From J029 sp964482495 (GTDB lineage: Bacteria; Planctomycetota; UBA1135), in assembly GCA_964482495.1 (NCBI GenBank), contig CAYZXS010000022.1, positions 1 through 64,000 on the forward strand: a stretch of DNA of 64,000 bases, written 5' to 3'. Positions within the stretch are counted from its first letter, which is position 1. Each line of letters starts with the position of its first letter. Under the pieces are notes generated by a model that was not told where the DNA came from, did not search any database, and saw nothing but the letters and a program-made list of their open reading frames with translations. Below, piece by piece: positions 52,792 to 61,897 of this stretch. Position numbers and translations under genes: made by a program.

Positions 52792-55683
52792 ATGCTCGCA
52801 GTCCTCACGCTCCTCCTCCCGGCAGCCAGCCCTGCCGCCCCGCTGACCCAGGATCCCGGCGCCGAGGCAGCGCTGGAGCCGGCTTACGCCATCTGGCAGG
52901 CCGAGCACGGCGACGGCTGGATCCTCCGCACCGACCCGGCAACGGGCGCCGCTCGCTACCTCTACGGCAGCAGCGTCGAAGCCCCCTTCCACCCGGAGAG
53001 CGACGCCGGCTGGTTCGAGCTCGGCCGCAGCTCCTTCGACGCCGCCCGCGCGCTGTTCCAGGTCGACGACGCCTCCCTGGTCGCGGCCGAGGTGAAGCTG
53101 CTCGAGCTCTCGCGCATCGGCAGCAGCGACAAGGTCTCGGTCCAGTTCCACCAGGAGGTCGCCGGCGTGCCCGTGGTGCGCGGCAACGCCATCGCGCTGT
53201 TCACGCCGCTCGGCGAGCTGCTCGCCCTCGACAGCAACGGCCTGCCCAACCTGGCCGGTTTCGACGTCGCGCCGGTCGCCGGCCGCTACGCCGCGGTCAG
53301 CTCGGCCCAGCGCGCCTTCGTCGGCGACGAGAGCCGCGAGGCCAGGCGCATCGAGGAGCCGGAGCTGGTGATCCACCAGCACCGCGACGGCAAGCTGCGC
53401 CAGCCGCGGCTCGCCTGGAAGGTCGAGATGTGGGACGAGAGCACCGAGGTCCCGGCCGGCCGGCGCTACTACGTCGCCGCAGACAGCCAGGCCCGCGAGA
53501 TCCTGGAGGGCGAGAACCTGGTCCACCACCAGCAGGACCTGAGCGGCCACGTCGAGGCCTGGGCCTCGCCCGGCACCAAGCCCGACATCAGCTCGAACCC
53601 GGAGGCGCTGCACGTCATGAAGCACATGAGCGTGACCAGCGCCGTCGGCAACGCCACCACCGACGCCAACGGCGACTTCCTGATCTCCTACAGCGGCACC
53701 AGCAACGTCGACCTGAGCTTCAAGTTCCGCGGCCCCTACGCGCGGGTCCAGGAGTCCTCCGGCGCGGTCTACACCCTCACCCAGAGCTACGCCCCCGGCG
53801 TCCCCGCCGACGCCATCATGAACCCGGGCAAGACCGCGCGGGACACGGCCGAGGCGAACGCCTACCGCTGCATCCAGGACTTCCGCGACTACGTCAAGGG
53901 CATCGACCCCAGCGACACCCACTTCGACTTCCCGGTGGTCGCCAACGTCAACATCGGCTCGGCCTGCAACGCCTACTACAACGGCAGCTCGATCAACTTC
54001 TACTCGGCGGGCGGCGGCTGCGCCAACACCGCCTACAGCACCGTCGTCGCCCACGAGGAGGGCCACTGGGCCAACGACCTCTACGGCAGCTACAACGGCT
54101 GGGACGGCTTCGGCGAGGGCAACGCCGACGTCTTCGCGATGTACATCTACGACACCCCGATCGTCGGCGAGAACTTCGCCGGCTCGGGCTACATCCGCAC
54201 CGGCCTGAACATGCGCCAGTGGTGCGGCCAGGGCTGCTACGGCCAGGTCCACACGGACGGCGAGGTCCTGATGGGCGCCCTGTGGAAGGTCCGCGCGAAC
54301 CTGAACACCACCCACGGCAACGCCGCCGGCGACCTGATCGCCGACACCCTGCTCATCAGCTGGATGAACGGCTACAACGACGGCAACATCCTCCCGATCA
54401 TCGAGGACCACTGGCTGACGCTCGACGACAACGACGCCAACATCTACAACGGCACGCCGAACTACCCCGAGATCGACGGCGCCTTCCGGACCCAGGGCTT
54501 CCCGGGCGTCGACCTGCAGCTGATCGACATCGTCCACACCTCGCTGCCGGACACCCAGAACGAGGCCGGCCCCTACGTCGTCGACGCCGACATCAGCTCC
54601 TACATCGGCGCCAACATCACCGCCGCCAGCGTCGTCTACTCGGTCGACGGCGGCGCCCCGGTGACCGTGCCGATGAGCCCCGGCGCCGGCAGCAGCTGGT
54701 CGGGCGCCATCCCCGGCCAGATCTCCCCGGCGGTGGTCGAGTACCACATCGAGGCCCAGGACAGCGTCGGCAACAACGTCAGCCACCCGCGCACCGGCGA
54801 GCACGAGTTCTTCGTCGGCGTCATCGCCGTGCTCTACGCCAACGACTTCGAGGGCGCCACCGACGAGGGCTGGACCCACACCGCCGTCAGCGGCGCCGAC
54901 GACTGGGGCCGCGGCACGCCCACCGGCGCCAGCGGCACCTCCTACAGCGTCGGCTGGCAGGACCCGACCCACGCCTACTCCGGGACCAAGGTTTGGGCCA
55001 ACGACCTGAGCGGGGACTACCCGGCCAACTGCCGGAACCGCCTCACTTCGCCGCTGATCGACTGCACCGGCAAGACCGGCGTCAAGCTGCGCTTCGCCCG
55101 CTGGCTGTCGGTTGAGCAGGGCATCTACGACGACGCCCAGATCAAGGTCAACACGGTCCCGGTTTGGACCAACCCGACCAGCCAGCACATCACCCAGACT
55201 GGCTGGTCCGTCGAGGAGATCGACATCTCCGCAATCGCCGACAACAACCCCGCGGTCGAGATCCGCTTCGTGCTCGTCACCGACGGCGGCCTGGAGCTCG
55301 GCGGTTGGGCCATCGACGACTTCGAGCTGATCACCTTGGAGCCGGTCCCGGGCGGCACCAACACCATCAGCTTGAGCGGCGACACCAGCGGCGCGGTCGG
55401 CTCCAGCCTGAGCTACGCCTTCAGCGGCGCTCCGGCGCTGTCGCCGTGGTACTTGGCGCGGTCGATGAACCTCAACGGCCAGGTCTTCCAAGGGCACGCC
55501 TTCGACATCGGCGCGCCTTCGGTGGTGGTCGCCAGCGGCACCACCGACGCCGCCGGCAACGGCGCCTGGACCAGCGGCCCGGTGCCTCCGGCTGCCTCGG
55601 GCCTGTCGATCCACCTCGAGATCGCCAGCTCGTCCGGCGGCCAGTGGTTCGACTCGAACCCCTTGACGGTCACGATCCTGTGA
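52792..55683 (+). CDS. Secreted M36/thermolysin-like metallopeptidase with shared C-terminal module
   Basis: A protein of about 963 residues. Signal peptide MLAVLTLLLPAASPAAP starts at 52792; the in-frame ATG at 52729 would add 21 polar residues before it. An FTP-like propeptide region (VSVQFHQEVAGVPVVRGNAIA split near residue 100) precedes the peptidase, whose zinc site is VVAHEEGHWANDLYG (HExxH, residues 421-425) with the third ligand in GFGEGNADVF. From about residue 582 it carries the module shared with the next two genes: LPDTQNEAGPY, a second beta domain with NDFEGATDEGWTH and ELGGWAIDDFELI, and a terminal domain ending WFDSNPLTVTIL. The catalytic assignment is firm at the fold level; specificity is unknown. 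Confidence 0.88.
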   Translation: MLAVLTLLLPAASPAAPLTQDPGAEAALEPAYAIWQAEHGDGWILRTDPATGAARYLYGSSVEAPFHPESDAGWFELGRSSFDAARALFQVDDASLVAAEVKLLELSRIGSSDKVSVQFHQEVAGVPVVRGNAIALFTPLGELLALDSNGLPNLAGFDVAPVAGRYAAVSSAQRAFVGDESREARRIEEPELVIHQHRDGKLRQPRLAWKVEMWDESTEVPAGRRYYVAADSQAREILEGENLVHHQQDLSGHVEAWASPGTKPDISSNPEALHVMKHMSVTSAVGNATTDANGDFLISYSGTSNVDLSFKFRGPYARVQESSGAVYTLTQSYAPGVPADAIMNPGKTARDTAEANAYRCIQDFRDYVKGIDPSDTHFDFPVVANVNIGSACNAYYNGSSINFYSAGGGCANTAYSTVVAHEEGHWANDLYGSYNGWDGFGEGNADVFAMYIYDTPIVGENFAGSGYIRTGLNMRQWCGQGCYGQVHTDGEVLMGALWKVRANLNTTHGNAAGDLIADTLLISWMNGYNDGNILPIIEDHWLTLDDNDANIYNGTPNYPEIDGAFRTQGFPGVDLQLIDIVHTSLPDTQNEAGPYVVDADISSYIGANITAASVVYSVDGGAPVTVPMSPGAGSSWSGAIPGQISPAVVEYHIEAQDSVGNNVSHPRTGEHEFFVGVIAVLYANDFEGATDEGWTHTAVSGADDWGRGTPTGASGTSYSVGWQDPTHAYSGTKVWANDLSGDYPANCRNRLTSPLIDCTGKTGVKLRFARWLSVEQGIYDDAQIKVNTVPVWTNPTSQHITQTGWSVEEIDISAIADNNPAVEIRFVLVTDGGLELGGWAIDDFELITLEPVPGGTNTISLSGDTSGAVGSSLSYAFSGAPALSPWYLARSMNLNGQVFQGHAFDIGAPSVVVASGTTDAAGNGAWTSGPVPPAASGLSIHLEIASSSGGQWFDSNPLTVTIL

Positions 55684-55689
55684 CCGGGC

Positions 55690-55719
55690 GCGGGGCGGGG
55701 AGGCGACTCCCCGCCCCGC
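55690..55719. terminator. Strong stem-loop after M36 gene
   Basis: GCGGGGCGGGGAG and its exact complement form a 13-bp stem capped by GCGA, a GNRA-type tetraloop, six bases after the stop. There is no T-run after it, so it could be a terminator or a partial attenuator between tandem genes. It could also protect the 3' end of the upstream mRNA. Confidence 0.6.
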
Positions 55720-55763
55720 TCTCCATCCCCCCGCCGCCACGCACGCTCCAGCCCATCATCCCC

Positions 55764-58250
55764 GTGCTGCTCTCCCTGCTGCTGCTGCTCCAGGCCCCGG
55801 TCGACGCCGCCCCTCCGGTCCATGCCCCGGCCCCCGAGGCCCTGGCCGTCTACCACTACGGCGAGGACGCCCGCCTCCGCGACCGCCTGATCCTCGGCGG
55901 CCGCATGGTCGACGACCTCGGCGGCTGGATCCTCGGCGACGCCGACGCCGGCCTCGCGAGGGCCGTCGGCGCCTCCATGGAGCCGATCCAAGCGCTGGCC
56001 GCCAGCGAGCGGCTGGTGGTGGTCATGCCGCACGGCGACCACGCCGAGGCCCGGCACGCGGGCGGCCGAGTGCTGTGGAGCGCCCCGGATGGCTCGCCCC
56101 GGCTCGAAGCCCTCGGCGCGGCCGCGCTCAAGCAGGGCGCCAACGCCGGCTTCCGCTGCCACGGCGCCTTCCGGACCGTGAACCCCGCGGCGGCCATCAA
56201 GCCGGTGCCGGCCAACCCCGGCCTGGGCCGGGCGATCACGCCCAACCCGGCGATCCAGGGCTGGGTGGCGCAGGTCTCGGCCACCGAGCTGCAGAACCGC
56301 ACCGCCGACCTGGTCGCCTTCGGCACCCGCCGCCACGGCCAGCCCGGCTCGGTGCAGGCCCAGAACTGGCTCCAGGCCCGGCTGGGCTCCTACGGCCTCA
56401 CCACCAGCCTCTACGACTACGACAGCGGCGCCGACGTCGTCATCGGCGAGCTCACCGGGCAGGCCGACCCGTCGAAGGTCGTCATCGTCGGCGCCCACTA
56501 CGACTCGATCAACTACGCCGGCAGCACCGCGCCTGCGCCGGGGGCCGACGACGACGGCTCCGGCACCGCCGGCGTGCTCGAGATCGCCCGCATCCTCAGC
56601 CAGCAGGACTTCGCCTACACCATCCGCTTCTGCGCCTTCTCCGGCGAGGAGATGGGCCTGCTCGGCTCGGAGGCCTACGCCAGCCACCTCGACAACATCA
56701 ACGCCGACGTCGTCGGCATGGTGCAGCTGGACATGACGGCCTACCGCGCCAGCGGCGACACCCGCAGCGTCGACTTCGTGCTCAACGACACCGACCCGGC
56801 GCTGAACAGCTTCTCGATGGACTGCTACGCCGCTTACGTGCCCGGTCTGACCGTCAAGAGCGGCAACATGTCCGGCGGCACCAGTGACCACCGCAGCTTC
56901 ACCCGGCACGGCTTCCCGGCCATCTTCCCCTTCGAGGACCTGGGCCAGTACAGCCCCTACATCCACTCCAGCAGCGACACCATCGGCCTCTCGGCCAACG
57001 ACTTCACCCTGGCCCAGCAGATCACCCAGGGCGCGCTGGCGACCCTCGCCGAGCTGGCGCGGCCGCTGAGCATGAGCCTGAGCCACGCTCCGCTGCCCGA
57101 CACCCAGAACGAGGCCGGGCCCTACACCGCGGTGCTCACGGCGACGCCGCTGGCCGGCCAGACCGTGACCTCCGCCACCGTGCACTACCGGGTGGACGGC
57201 GGCGCCTGGCAGACCGCTCCGATGGTGCCCACGGCCTTCATCGACCAGTGGCGCGGCGACATCCCCGGCCAGGTCTCCCCCGCCGTGGTGGACTACTGGC
57301 TCGAGGCCGAGGACAGCCTCGGCAACCGCGCCTGGCTGCCGGACGCCTTCCAGCCCGGCGACGACGCCTACGAGTTCATCGTCGGCGTGCGCCAGGTGGT
57401 CTTCTTCGACGACTTCGAGGCCGACCTCGGCTGGAGCCACGGCCGCAGCGCCGGCCAGGACGACTGGCAGCGCGGTGCGCCGAGCGGCGCCAGCGGCAGC
57501 TCCTACAACGTCGGCTGGGCCGACCCGGCCGCCGCCTATTCCGGCGCCCGGGTCTGGGGCAACGACCTCGGCTCCGGCGGCGCCTACCCGGCCAACTCCA
57601 CCAGCTGGCTGGAGTCCCCGGACATCGACTGCTCCGCCTCCACCGGCACCCGGCTGCGCTTCCGCCGCTGGCTGACCGTGGAGGAGGCGACCTACGACCA
57701 GGCCCGGATCAAGGTCGACGGCGTCCAGGTGTGGCAGAACCCGACCGGCAGCCACGTGCTCGACGGCGCCTGGCGAGAGGTCGAGCTCGACATCTCGGCC
57801 CAGGCCGACGGCGACCCGGCGGTGCGGCTGCGCTTCACCCTGAAGACCGACGGCGGCCTCGAGCTGGGCGGCTGGAACCTGGACGACGTCGAGCTCTACT
57901 CGATCGGCCCGGTCTCCGGCGGCACCAACACCATCACGCTCACCGGCGACACCAGCGGCAGCGTCGGCGCCAGCCTCAGCTACAGCCTGAGCAGCGCCCC
58001 GGCCTCCTCGCCCTGGTGGCTGGTCCGCTCCTTCAACCTGAACGGCCAGGTCTTCCAGGGCCACAGCTTCGACGTCGGCGCGCCGACCTCGATCCTGGCC
58101 AGCGGCACCACCGACGCCGCTGGCGGCGCCTCCTGGAGCTCCGCCCCGATCCCTCCCGGCGCCGCCGGGCTGACGCTCTACCTCGAGGCGGCCTGCCAGA
58201 GCGCCGGCTCCTGGTATGACTCCAACGCCCTGGCCGTGACCATAAACTGA
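55764..58250 (+). CDS. Secreted M28 peptidase with shared C-terminal module
   Basis: A protein of about 828 residues starting at GTG with a signal peptide (VLLSLLLLLQAPVDA). The first 130 residues are an inhibitor-like or propeptide region. The M28 core is readable: VIVGAHYDSINYAG, GADDDGSGTAGVLEIARIL, FCAFSGEEMGLLGSEAY, VQLDMTAY, SDHRSFTRHGFPAIF and YIHSSSDT. From residue 435 it carries the shared module: LPDTQNEAGPY, YRVDGGAWQTAPM, DDFEADLGWSHG, ELGGWNLDDVELY and a terminus YDSNALAVTIN. LPDTQNEAGPY is identical to the M36 neighbour, and the DNA there is nearly identical, pointing to recent domain duplication. Confidence 0.92.
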   Translation: MLLSLLLLLQAPVDAAPPVHAPAPEALAVYHYGEDARLRDRLILGGRMVDDLGGWILGDADAGLARAVGASMEPIQALAASERLVVVMPHGDHAEARHAGGRVLWSAPDGSPRLEALGAAALKQGANAGFRCHGAFRTVNPAAAIKPVPANPGLGRAITPNPAIQGWVAQVSATELQNRTADLVAFGTRRHGQPGSVQAQNWLQARLGSYGLTTSLYDYDSGADVVIGELTGQADPSKVVIVGAHYDSINYAGSTAPAPGADDDGSGTAGVLEIARILSQQDFAYTIRFCAFSGEEMGLLGSEAYASHLDNINADVVGMVQLDMTAYRASGDTRSVDFVLNDTDPALNSFSMDCYAAYVPGLTVKSGNMSGGTSDHRSFTRHGFPAIFPFEDLGQYSPYIHSSSDTIGLSANDFTLAQQITQGALATLAELARPLSMSLSHAPLPDTQNEAGPYTAVLTATPLAGQTVTSATVHYRVDGGAWQTAPMVPTAFIDQWRGDIPGQVSPAVVDYWLEAEDSLGNRAWLPDAFQPGDDAYEFIVGVRQVVFFDDFEADLGWSHGRSAGQDDWQRGAPSGASGSSYNVGWADPAAAYSGARVWGNDLGSGGAYPANSTSWLESPDIDCSASTGTRLRFRRWLTVEEATYDQARIKVDGVQVWQNPTGSHVLDGAWREVELDISAQADGDPAVRLRFTLKTDGGLELGGWNLDDVELYSIGPVSGGTNTITLTGDTSGSVGASLSYSLSSAPASSPWWLVRSFNLNGQVFQGHSFDVGAPTSILASGTTDAAGGASWSSAPIPPGAAGLTLYLEAACQSAGSWYDSNALAVTIN

Positions 58251-58293
58251 ACGGCCCCCCTCCCCCCCCGTCCCGACACCGACTCCCGCCACC

Positions 58294-60549
58294 ATGATCC
58301 GCACCCGGCTCGCGCTCCTCGTCGCCAGTTCCCTGGCCCTGTTCCCCGCCGCCGCCGCCGCCCAAGGCAACGGCGTGACCCTGCTCGCCAAGGTCAAGAA
58401 CTACCAGGAATACAACGACATCTGGGGCTACACCGCCCCCAACGGCGACGAATACGCCATCGTCGGCACCAACACCGGCACGGTCTTCTACGACTGCACC
58501 AACCCCGCGAGCCCGGTCGAGGTCGGCTTCATCTCCGGCCCGAATTCGATCTGGCGGGACATGAAGACCTACTCCCACTACGCCTACATCGTCACCGAGG
58601 GCGGCGGCGGGGTGCAGATCGTCGACCTGTCGAACCCGAACAGCCCGACTTTGGTGAAGACCTGGGGCTCGCAGTACTGGAGCAACGCCCACAACATCGC
58701 CATCGACACCGGCGACGGCAAGGCCTACGTCTGCGGCACCAACAACGGCACCCGGGTGCTGGACCTGACGAACAACCCGGAGACGCCCTCGCTGGTGGCG
58801 ACCTACTGGAGCCCCTACGTGCACGACCTGCACGTGCAGAACGGCCAGGCCCACCTGTCGGAGATCTACGGCGGCGACTACCGGGTCACCAACATCGCCA
58901 ACCTGAGCTTCAGCACCAAGGACCGGATCAAGACCCCCGGCCGCTTCACCCACAGCAGCTGGGCCAGCGAGGACGACACCCTCTGCGTCACCACCGACGA
59001 GGTCAACGGCGGCCGGATCGCGCTCTACGACATCTCCAACCCCAGCAACATCGTCTACAAGGACGACTGGACGGTGAACCCGAATTCGATCGTCCACAAC
59101 GCCTTCATCAAGGGCGACCGGGTGTACGTCTCCTGGTACACCGAGGGCTTCGTCTGCGCCGACATCAGCGACCCGAACAACATCCAGCTGGTCGGCAGCT
59201 ACGACACCAGCCCCTACGGATCGGGCACCGGCTTCCACGGCGCCTGGGGCGTCTACCCCTACGCCCCCTCGGGCGCGATCTACATCTCGGACATCGAGGA
59301 GGGCTTCCACGTCCTGCGCGTCGACGGCCCGACCATCGAGTTCACGCACGCGCCGCTGGCCAACACCATCGACGAGGCCGGCCCCTACGACGTCACCGCC
59401 GAGATCGGCTCGCTGGTCGGCGCCAGCATCAATGCCGCCACGGTCTGGTACCGGGTCGACGGCGGCGCCTGGCAGACCACGGCCATGGCCCCGACCGGCA
59501 ACCCCGACGAGTGGAGCGGCGCCATCCCCGGCCAGGCTTCGCCCTCGGTGGTCGAGTACTACGTCCACGCCACCGACGACCAGAGCCACGCCAACTGGCT
59601 GCCCACCACCTCCTACCCGGGCGACGACCAGTTCGATTTCAGCGTCGGCGTCGTCCACCAGGTCTACTTCAACGACTTCGAGGGCGCCGGCAACCAGGGC
59701 TGGACCACCAAGGCCACCTCCGGCGTCGACGACTGGGAGCGCGGCCAGCCGCAGGGCCGCTCGGGCATCGGCAGCCGCCACCTCGGCAGCTCCTGGTACG
59801 ACCCGGACACCGCCGCCTCCGGCCAGAACTGCTGGGGCAACGACCTCGGCACCGGCGGCAGCGACGGCGCCTACGCCGCCAGCAGCAGCAACTCGCTGAC
59901 CTCCCCGGTCATCGACTGCACCGGCATGACCAACACCAAGCTGGTGTTCCAGCGCTGGCTCAACGTCGAGGGCGCGCCCTACGACTCCGCCAAGGTGCTG
60001 GTGAACGGCAACGTCGTCTGGGTCAACCCGGTCGGCTTCGCCGGCGACACCTTCCACATCCTGGACTCGAGCTGGCGCCAGCAGACCCTGGACATCTCGC
60101 AGTACGCCGACAACAACCCCTCGGTGCAGATCCAGTTCCAGCTCCAGAGCGACCACCTGATGCAGCTGGGCGGCTGGAACATCGACGACGTCGAGCTGAT
60201 CTCGCTGCGGCCGGTGGGCACCACCGACACGATCCAGCTGAGCGGTCCCAGCAGCGGCGCGGTCGGCAGCCAGCTGAGCTACTCGATCAGCAACGCCCCG
60301 GCCAACGCCAACTGGTGGCTGCTCTACAGCCTCAACCTGAACGGCACCGTGCACCAGGGGCACCAGTTCGACATCGGCTCGCCGTCGACGATCCTGACCC
60401 AGGGCAGCACCAACGGCGCCGGCGCCGCCTCCTGGACCAGCGCGCCGGTCCCGGCGGGCGCCGCGGGCCTGACCATCCACCTCGAAGCCGCCGCCTACGA
60501 CGGCATCGACTTCCACGACTCGAACGTCGTCAGCCTGGTGGTGCAGTAG
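58294..60549 (+). CDS. Choice-of-anchor B family protein with shared C-terminal module
   Basis: A 751-residue exported protein. Signal peptide is residues 1-23 (ending AAAAAQ). Residues 25-345 form a beta-propeller of LVIVD-like repeats (VQIVDLSNPNSPTLV, VLDLTNNPETPSLVATY, ALYDISNPSNIVYKDDW, CADISDPNNIQLVGSYD), the choice-of-anchor B domain, usually a non-enzymatic surface or adhesion domain. From about 347 comes the module shared with the two peptidases upstream: NTIDEAGPYDV, YRVDGGAWQTTAM, NDFEGAGNQGW, LGGWNIDDVELIS and a terminus FHDSNVVSLVVQ. The TAG stop lies ten bases before an abnormal poly-G tract. Confidence 0.92.
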   Translation: MIRTRLALLVASSLALFPAAAAAQGNGVTLLAKVKNYQEYNDIWGYTAPNGDEYAIVGTNTGTVFYDCTNPASPVEVGFISGPNSIWRDMKTYSHYAYIVTEGGGGVQIVDLSNPNSPTLVKTWGSQYWSNAHNIAIDTGDGKAYVCGTNNGTRVLDLTNNPETPSLVATYWSPYVHDLHVQNGQAHLSEIYGGDYRVTNIANLSFSTKDRIKTPGRFTHSSWASEDDTLCVTTDEVNGGRIALYDISNPSNIVYKDDWTVNPNSIVHNAFIKGDRVYVSWYTEGFVCADISDPNNIQLVGSYDTSPYGSGTGFHGAWGVYPYAPSGAIYISDIEEGFHVLRVDGPTIEFTHAPLANTIDEAGPYDVTAEIGSLVGASINAATVWYRVDGGAWQTTAMAPTGNPDEWSGAIPGQASPSVVEYYVHATDDQSHANWLPTTSYPGDDQFDFSVGVVHQVYFNDFEGAGNQGWTTKATSGVDDWERGQPQGRSGIGSRHLGSSWYDPDTAASGQNCWGNDLGTGGSDGAYAASSSNSLTSPVIDCTGMTNTKLVFQRWLNVEGAPYDSAKVLVNGNVVWVNPVGFAGDTFHILDSSWRQQTLDISQYADNNPSVQIQFQLQSDHLMQLGGWNIDDVELISLRPVGTTDTIQLSGPSSGAVGSQLSYSISNAPANANWWLLYSLNLNGTVHQGHQFDIGSPSTILTQGSTNGAGAASWTSAPVPAGAAGLTIHLEAAAYDGIDFHDSNVVSLVVQ

Positions 60550-61897
60550 GCCGCGGGCGGGGGGGGGGGGGGGCGCCCCCCCCCCCCCCCCCCCCGCCCC
60601 CCCCCCCCCCCAAAAACCCCCCCCCCCCCCCCCCGCCGTCCCGGGGGGGGGGCCGTCGGGGGGGGGGGGGGGGGGGGGCCCCGGCCCCGCCGCCGGCCAG
60701 CTCGGCCAGGAGCGCCTCGTAAGCCGCCGCCGCCGCTTCCCAGGAGTGGCGGCGGCGCATCGTTTCCCGGCCGCGGCGGCCGATCTCGCGCCGCTCCTCG
60801 GGCGACTCCAGGAGGCCGCAGACGGCGTCGGCGAACTCCTGGTCCTCGTCGGCCAATCGCAGCAGCTGGGCCGCCTCGGGGTGCAGCGCCTGGGCGGCGC
60901 GGCGGCTGGTGACCACCGGCTTCTCGGCCGCCAGGGTCTCCAGCACCTTGTTCTTGATGCCGGCGCCGAAGCGCATCGGCGCCACCAGCATGGTCGCCCG
61001 CGCCAGGTAAGGCCGCAGGTCCGGCACGCCGCCCGTGACCTCGACGCCGGGCAGCGAAGCCAGCGCCCGCACCTCCTCCACCGGGTCGGTGCCGACCACG
61101 GTGAAGGTGGCCTCCGGCGCCCGCTGGCGCACCCGGGGCAGGATCTCCCGGGCGAAGCGGACCGCCGAGTCGACGTTCGGCAGGAAGTCCATGTTGCCGA
61201 ACATCAAGAGCTCGCCCGGCCGCTCCTCGACCGCCGCGTCGGGCGCGAACTGCTCCAGGTCCACCCCGTTCGGGATCAGCTCCACCCGGGCGCCAGGGGC
61301 CAAGGCCTGGAGGTACTCCTGGTCCTGCGGCGAAACCGCGGTGGTCACCGGGTAGCTCCGGAGGGTGAAGGCCTCGAAGGCCCGGAAACGCCGCAGCAGC
61401 TGCCGCACCCGCCAGCGGCCGGCGAAGCCTAGGCCCGGCTCGGCGAGCTGGCGCTGATAGAACAGCGAGCGGCAGTCGCAGACGTCCTGCAGGGTGTGCA
61501 GCGCGCGGCCGGCCTCGTGCCAGAGCACGTCGGCCCAGGGATCGAAGACGTAGGCGGCCTCCAGGCCCAGCTCCAGCTTCATCTCCTCGGCCACCCTCCG
61601 GAGCCGGCCGGCGAAGCCGCGGTACTCCCGCAGCAGCGAAGCCGGCGCCGCCAAGCCGAGGTTGGTGCCCAGGCGCGCCAGCAGCCGCCGGCGCGGGAAC
61701 TCTTCGATCCGGATCGAGGCGAAGATGCCCTCCGCCTCCAGCGCGGGCAGCTTCTCGCGCTGCTCCTCCTCGTGCACCAAGCCGAGCAGGTGCACCTCGT
61801 GCCGCTCCGCGAGGCGTCGGAACAGGTGCAGGACCCGGAGGTGGTAACCCTCCGAGACCGGCCACGGCAGGCCGCGGTAAACGACCAGCAGCCGCAC
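60530..61897 (-). CDS. Glycosyltransferase family 4-like, 3' end masked
   Basis: A GT-B glycosyltransferase, about 405 residues of real sequence. The N-terminus MRLLVVYRGLPWPVSEGYHL with HLFRRLAERHEVHLLG resembles EpsH1/PEP-CTERM-associated sugar transferases. The donor-binding half shows ELIPNGVDLEQF, LLMFGNMDFLPNVDSAVRFA, FTVVGTDP, VTGGVPDLRPYLARATMLVAP and FGAGIKNKVLETLAAEKPVV. The natural end is probably just after WEAAAAAYEALLAELAG near 60690; the open frame then runs through poly-G/poly-C (Pro and Gly repeats) to a stop at 60530, inside the convergent gene. The GTG start overlaps the upstream TAG by one base. The glycan it builds is unknown. Confidence 0.85.
   Translation of the reverse strand: MRLLVVYRGLPWPVSEGYHLRVLHLFRRLAERHEVHLLGLVHEEEQREKLPALEAEGIFASIRIEEFPRRRLLARLGTNLGLAAPASLLREYRGFAGRLRRVAEEMKLELGLEAAYVFDPWADVLWHEAGRALHTLQDVCDCRSLFYQRQLAEPGLGFAGRWRVRQLLRRFRAFEAFTLRSYPVTTAVSPQDQEYLQALAPGARVELIPNGVDLEQFAPDAAVEERPGELLMFGNMDFLPNVDSAVRFAREILPRVRQRAPEATFTVVGTDPVEEVRALASLPGVEVTGGVPDLRPYLARATMLVAPMRFGAGIKNKVLETLAAEKPVVTSRRAAQALHPEAAQLLRLADEDQEFADAVCGLLESPEERREIGRRGRETMRRRHSWEAAAAAYEALLAELAGGGAGAPPPPPPRRPPPRDGGGGGGGFLGGGGGGGGGGGGAPPPPRPRPTAPPG
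60550..60680. other. Poly-G/poly-C tract, probable sequencing or assembly artefact
   Basis: Runs of 15 G (60559-60573), 20 C (60576-60595), 15 C (60597-60611), 5 A, 18 C (60617-60634) and 21 G (60658-60678) fill this gap. Nothing else in the window resembles it. The glycosyltransferase frame runs through the tract as Pro/Gly repeats without meeting its expected stop. A false join or two-colour-chemistry poly-G error is the simplest reading. Confidence 0.75.

Noticed and set aside
52588..55740. A 1050-codon open frame on the minus strand opposite the M36 gene
   Set aside because: Its translation is a low-complexity Val/Gly/Ala/Asp run without any domain, as expected from the complement of GC-rich coding DNA. 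The plus strand has the zinc site and signal peptide.
55413..60516. Two long minus-strand frames opposite the M28 and choice-of-anchor B genes
   Set aside because: Both are shadows of strongly supported plus-strand genes and lack recognisable motifs.
60559..60678. G-quadruplex or phase-variation tract
   Set aside because: Runs this long and stacked on both strands, masking a stop codon, are more like a sequencing or assembly fault; phase-variable tracts are normally single and inside or just before a gene.
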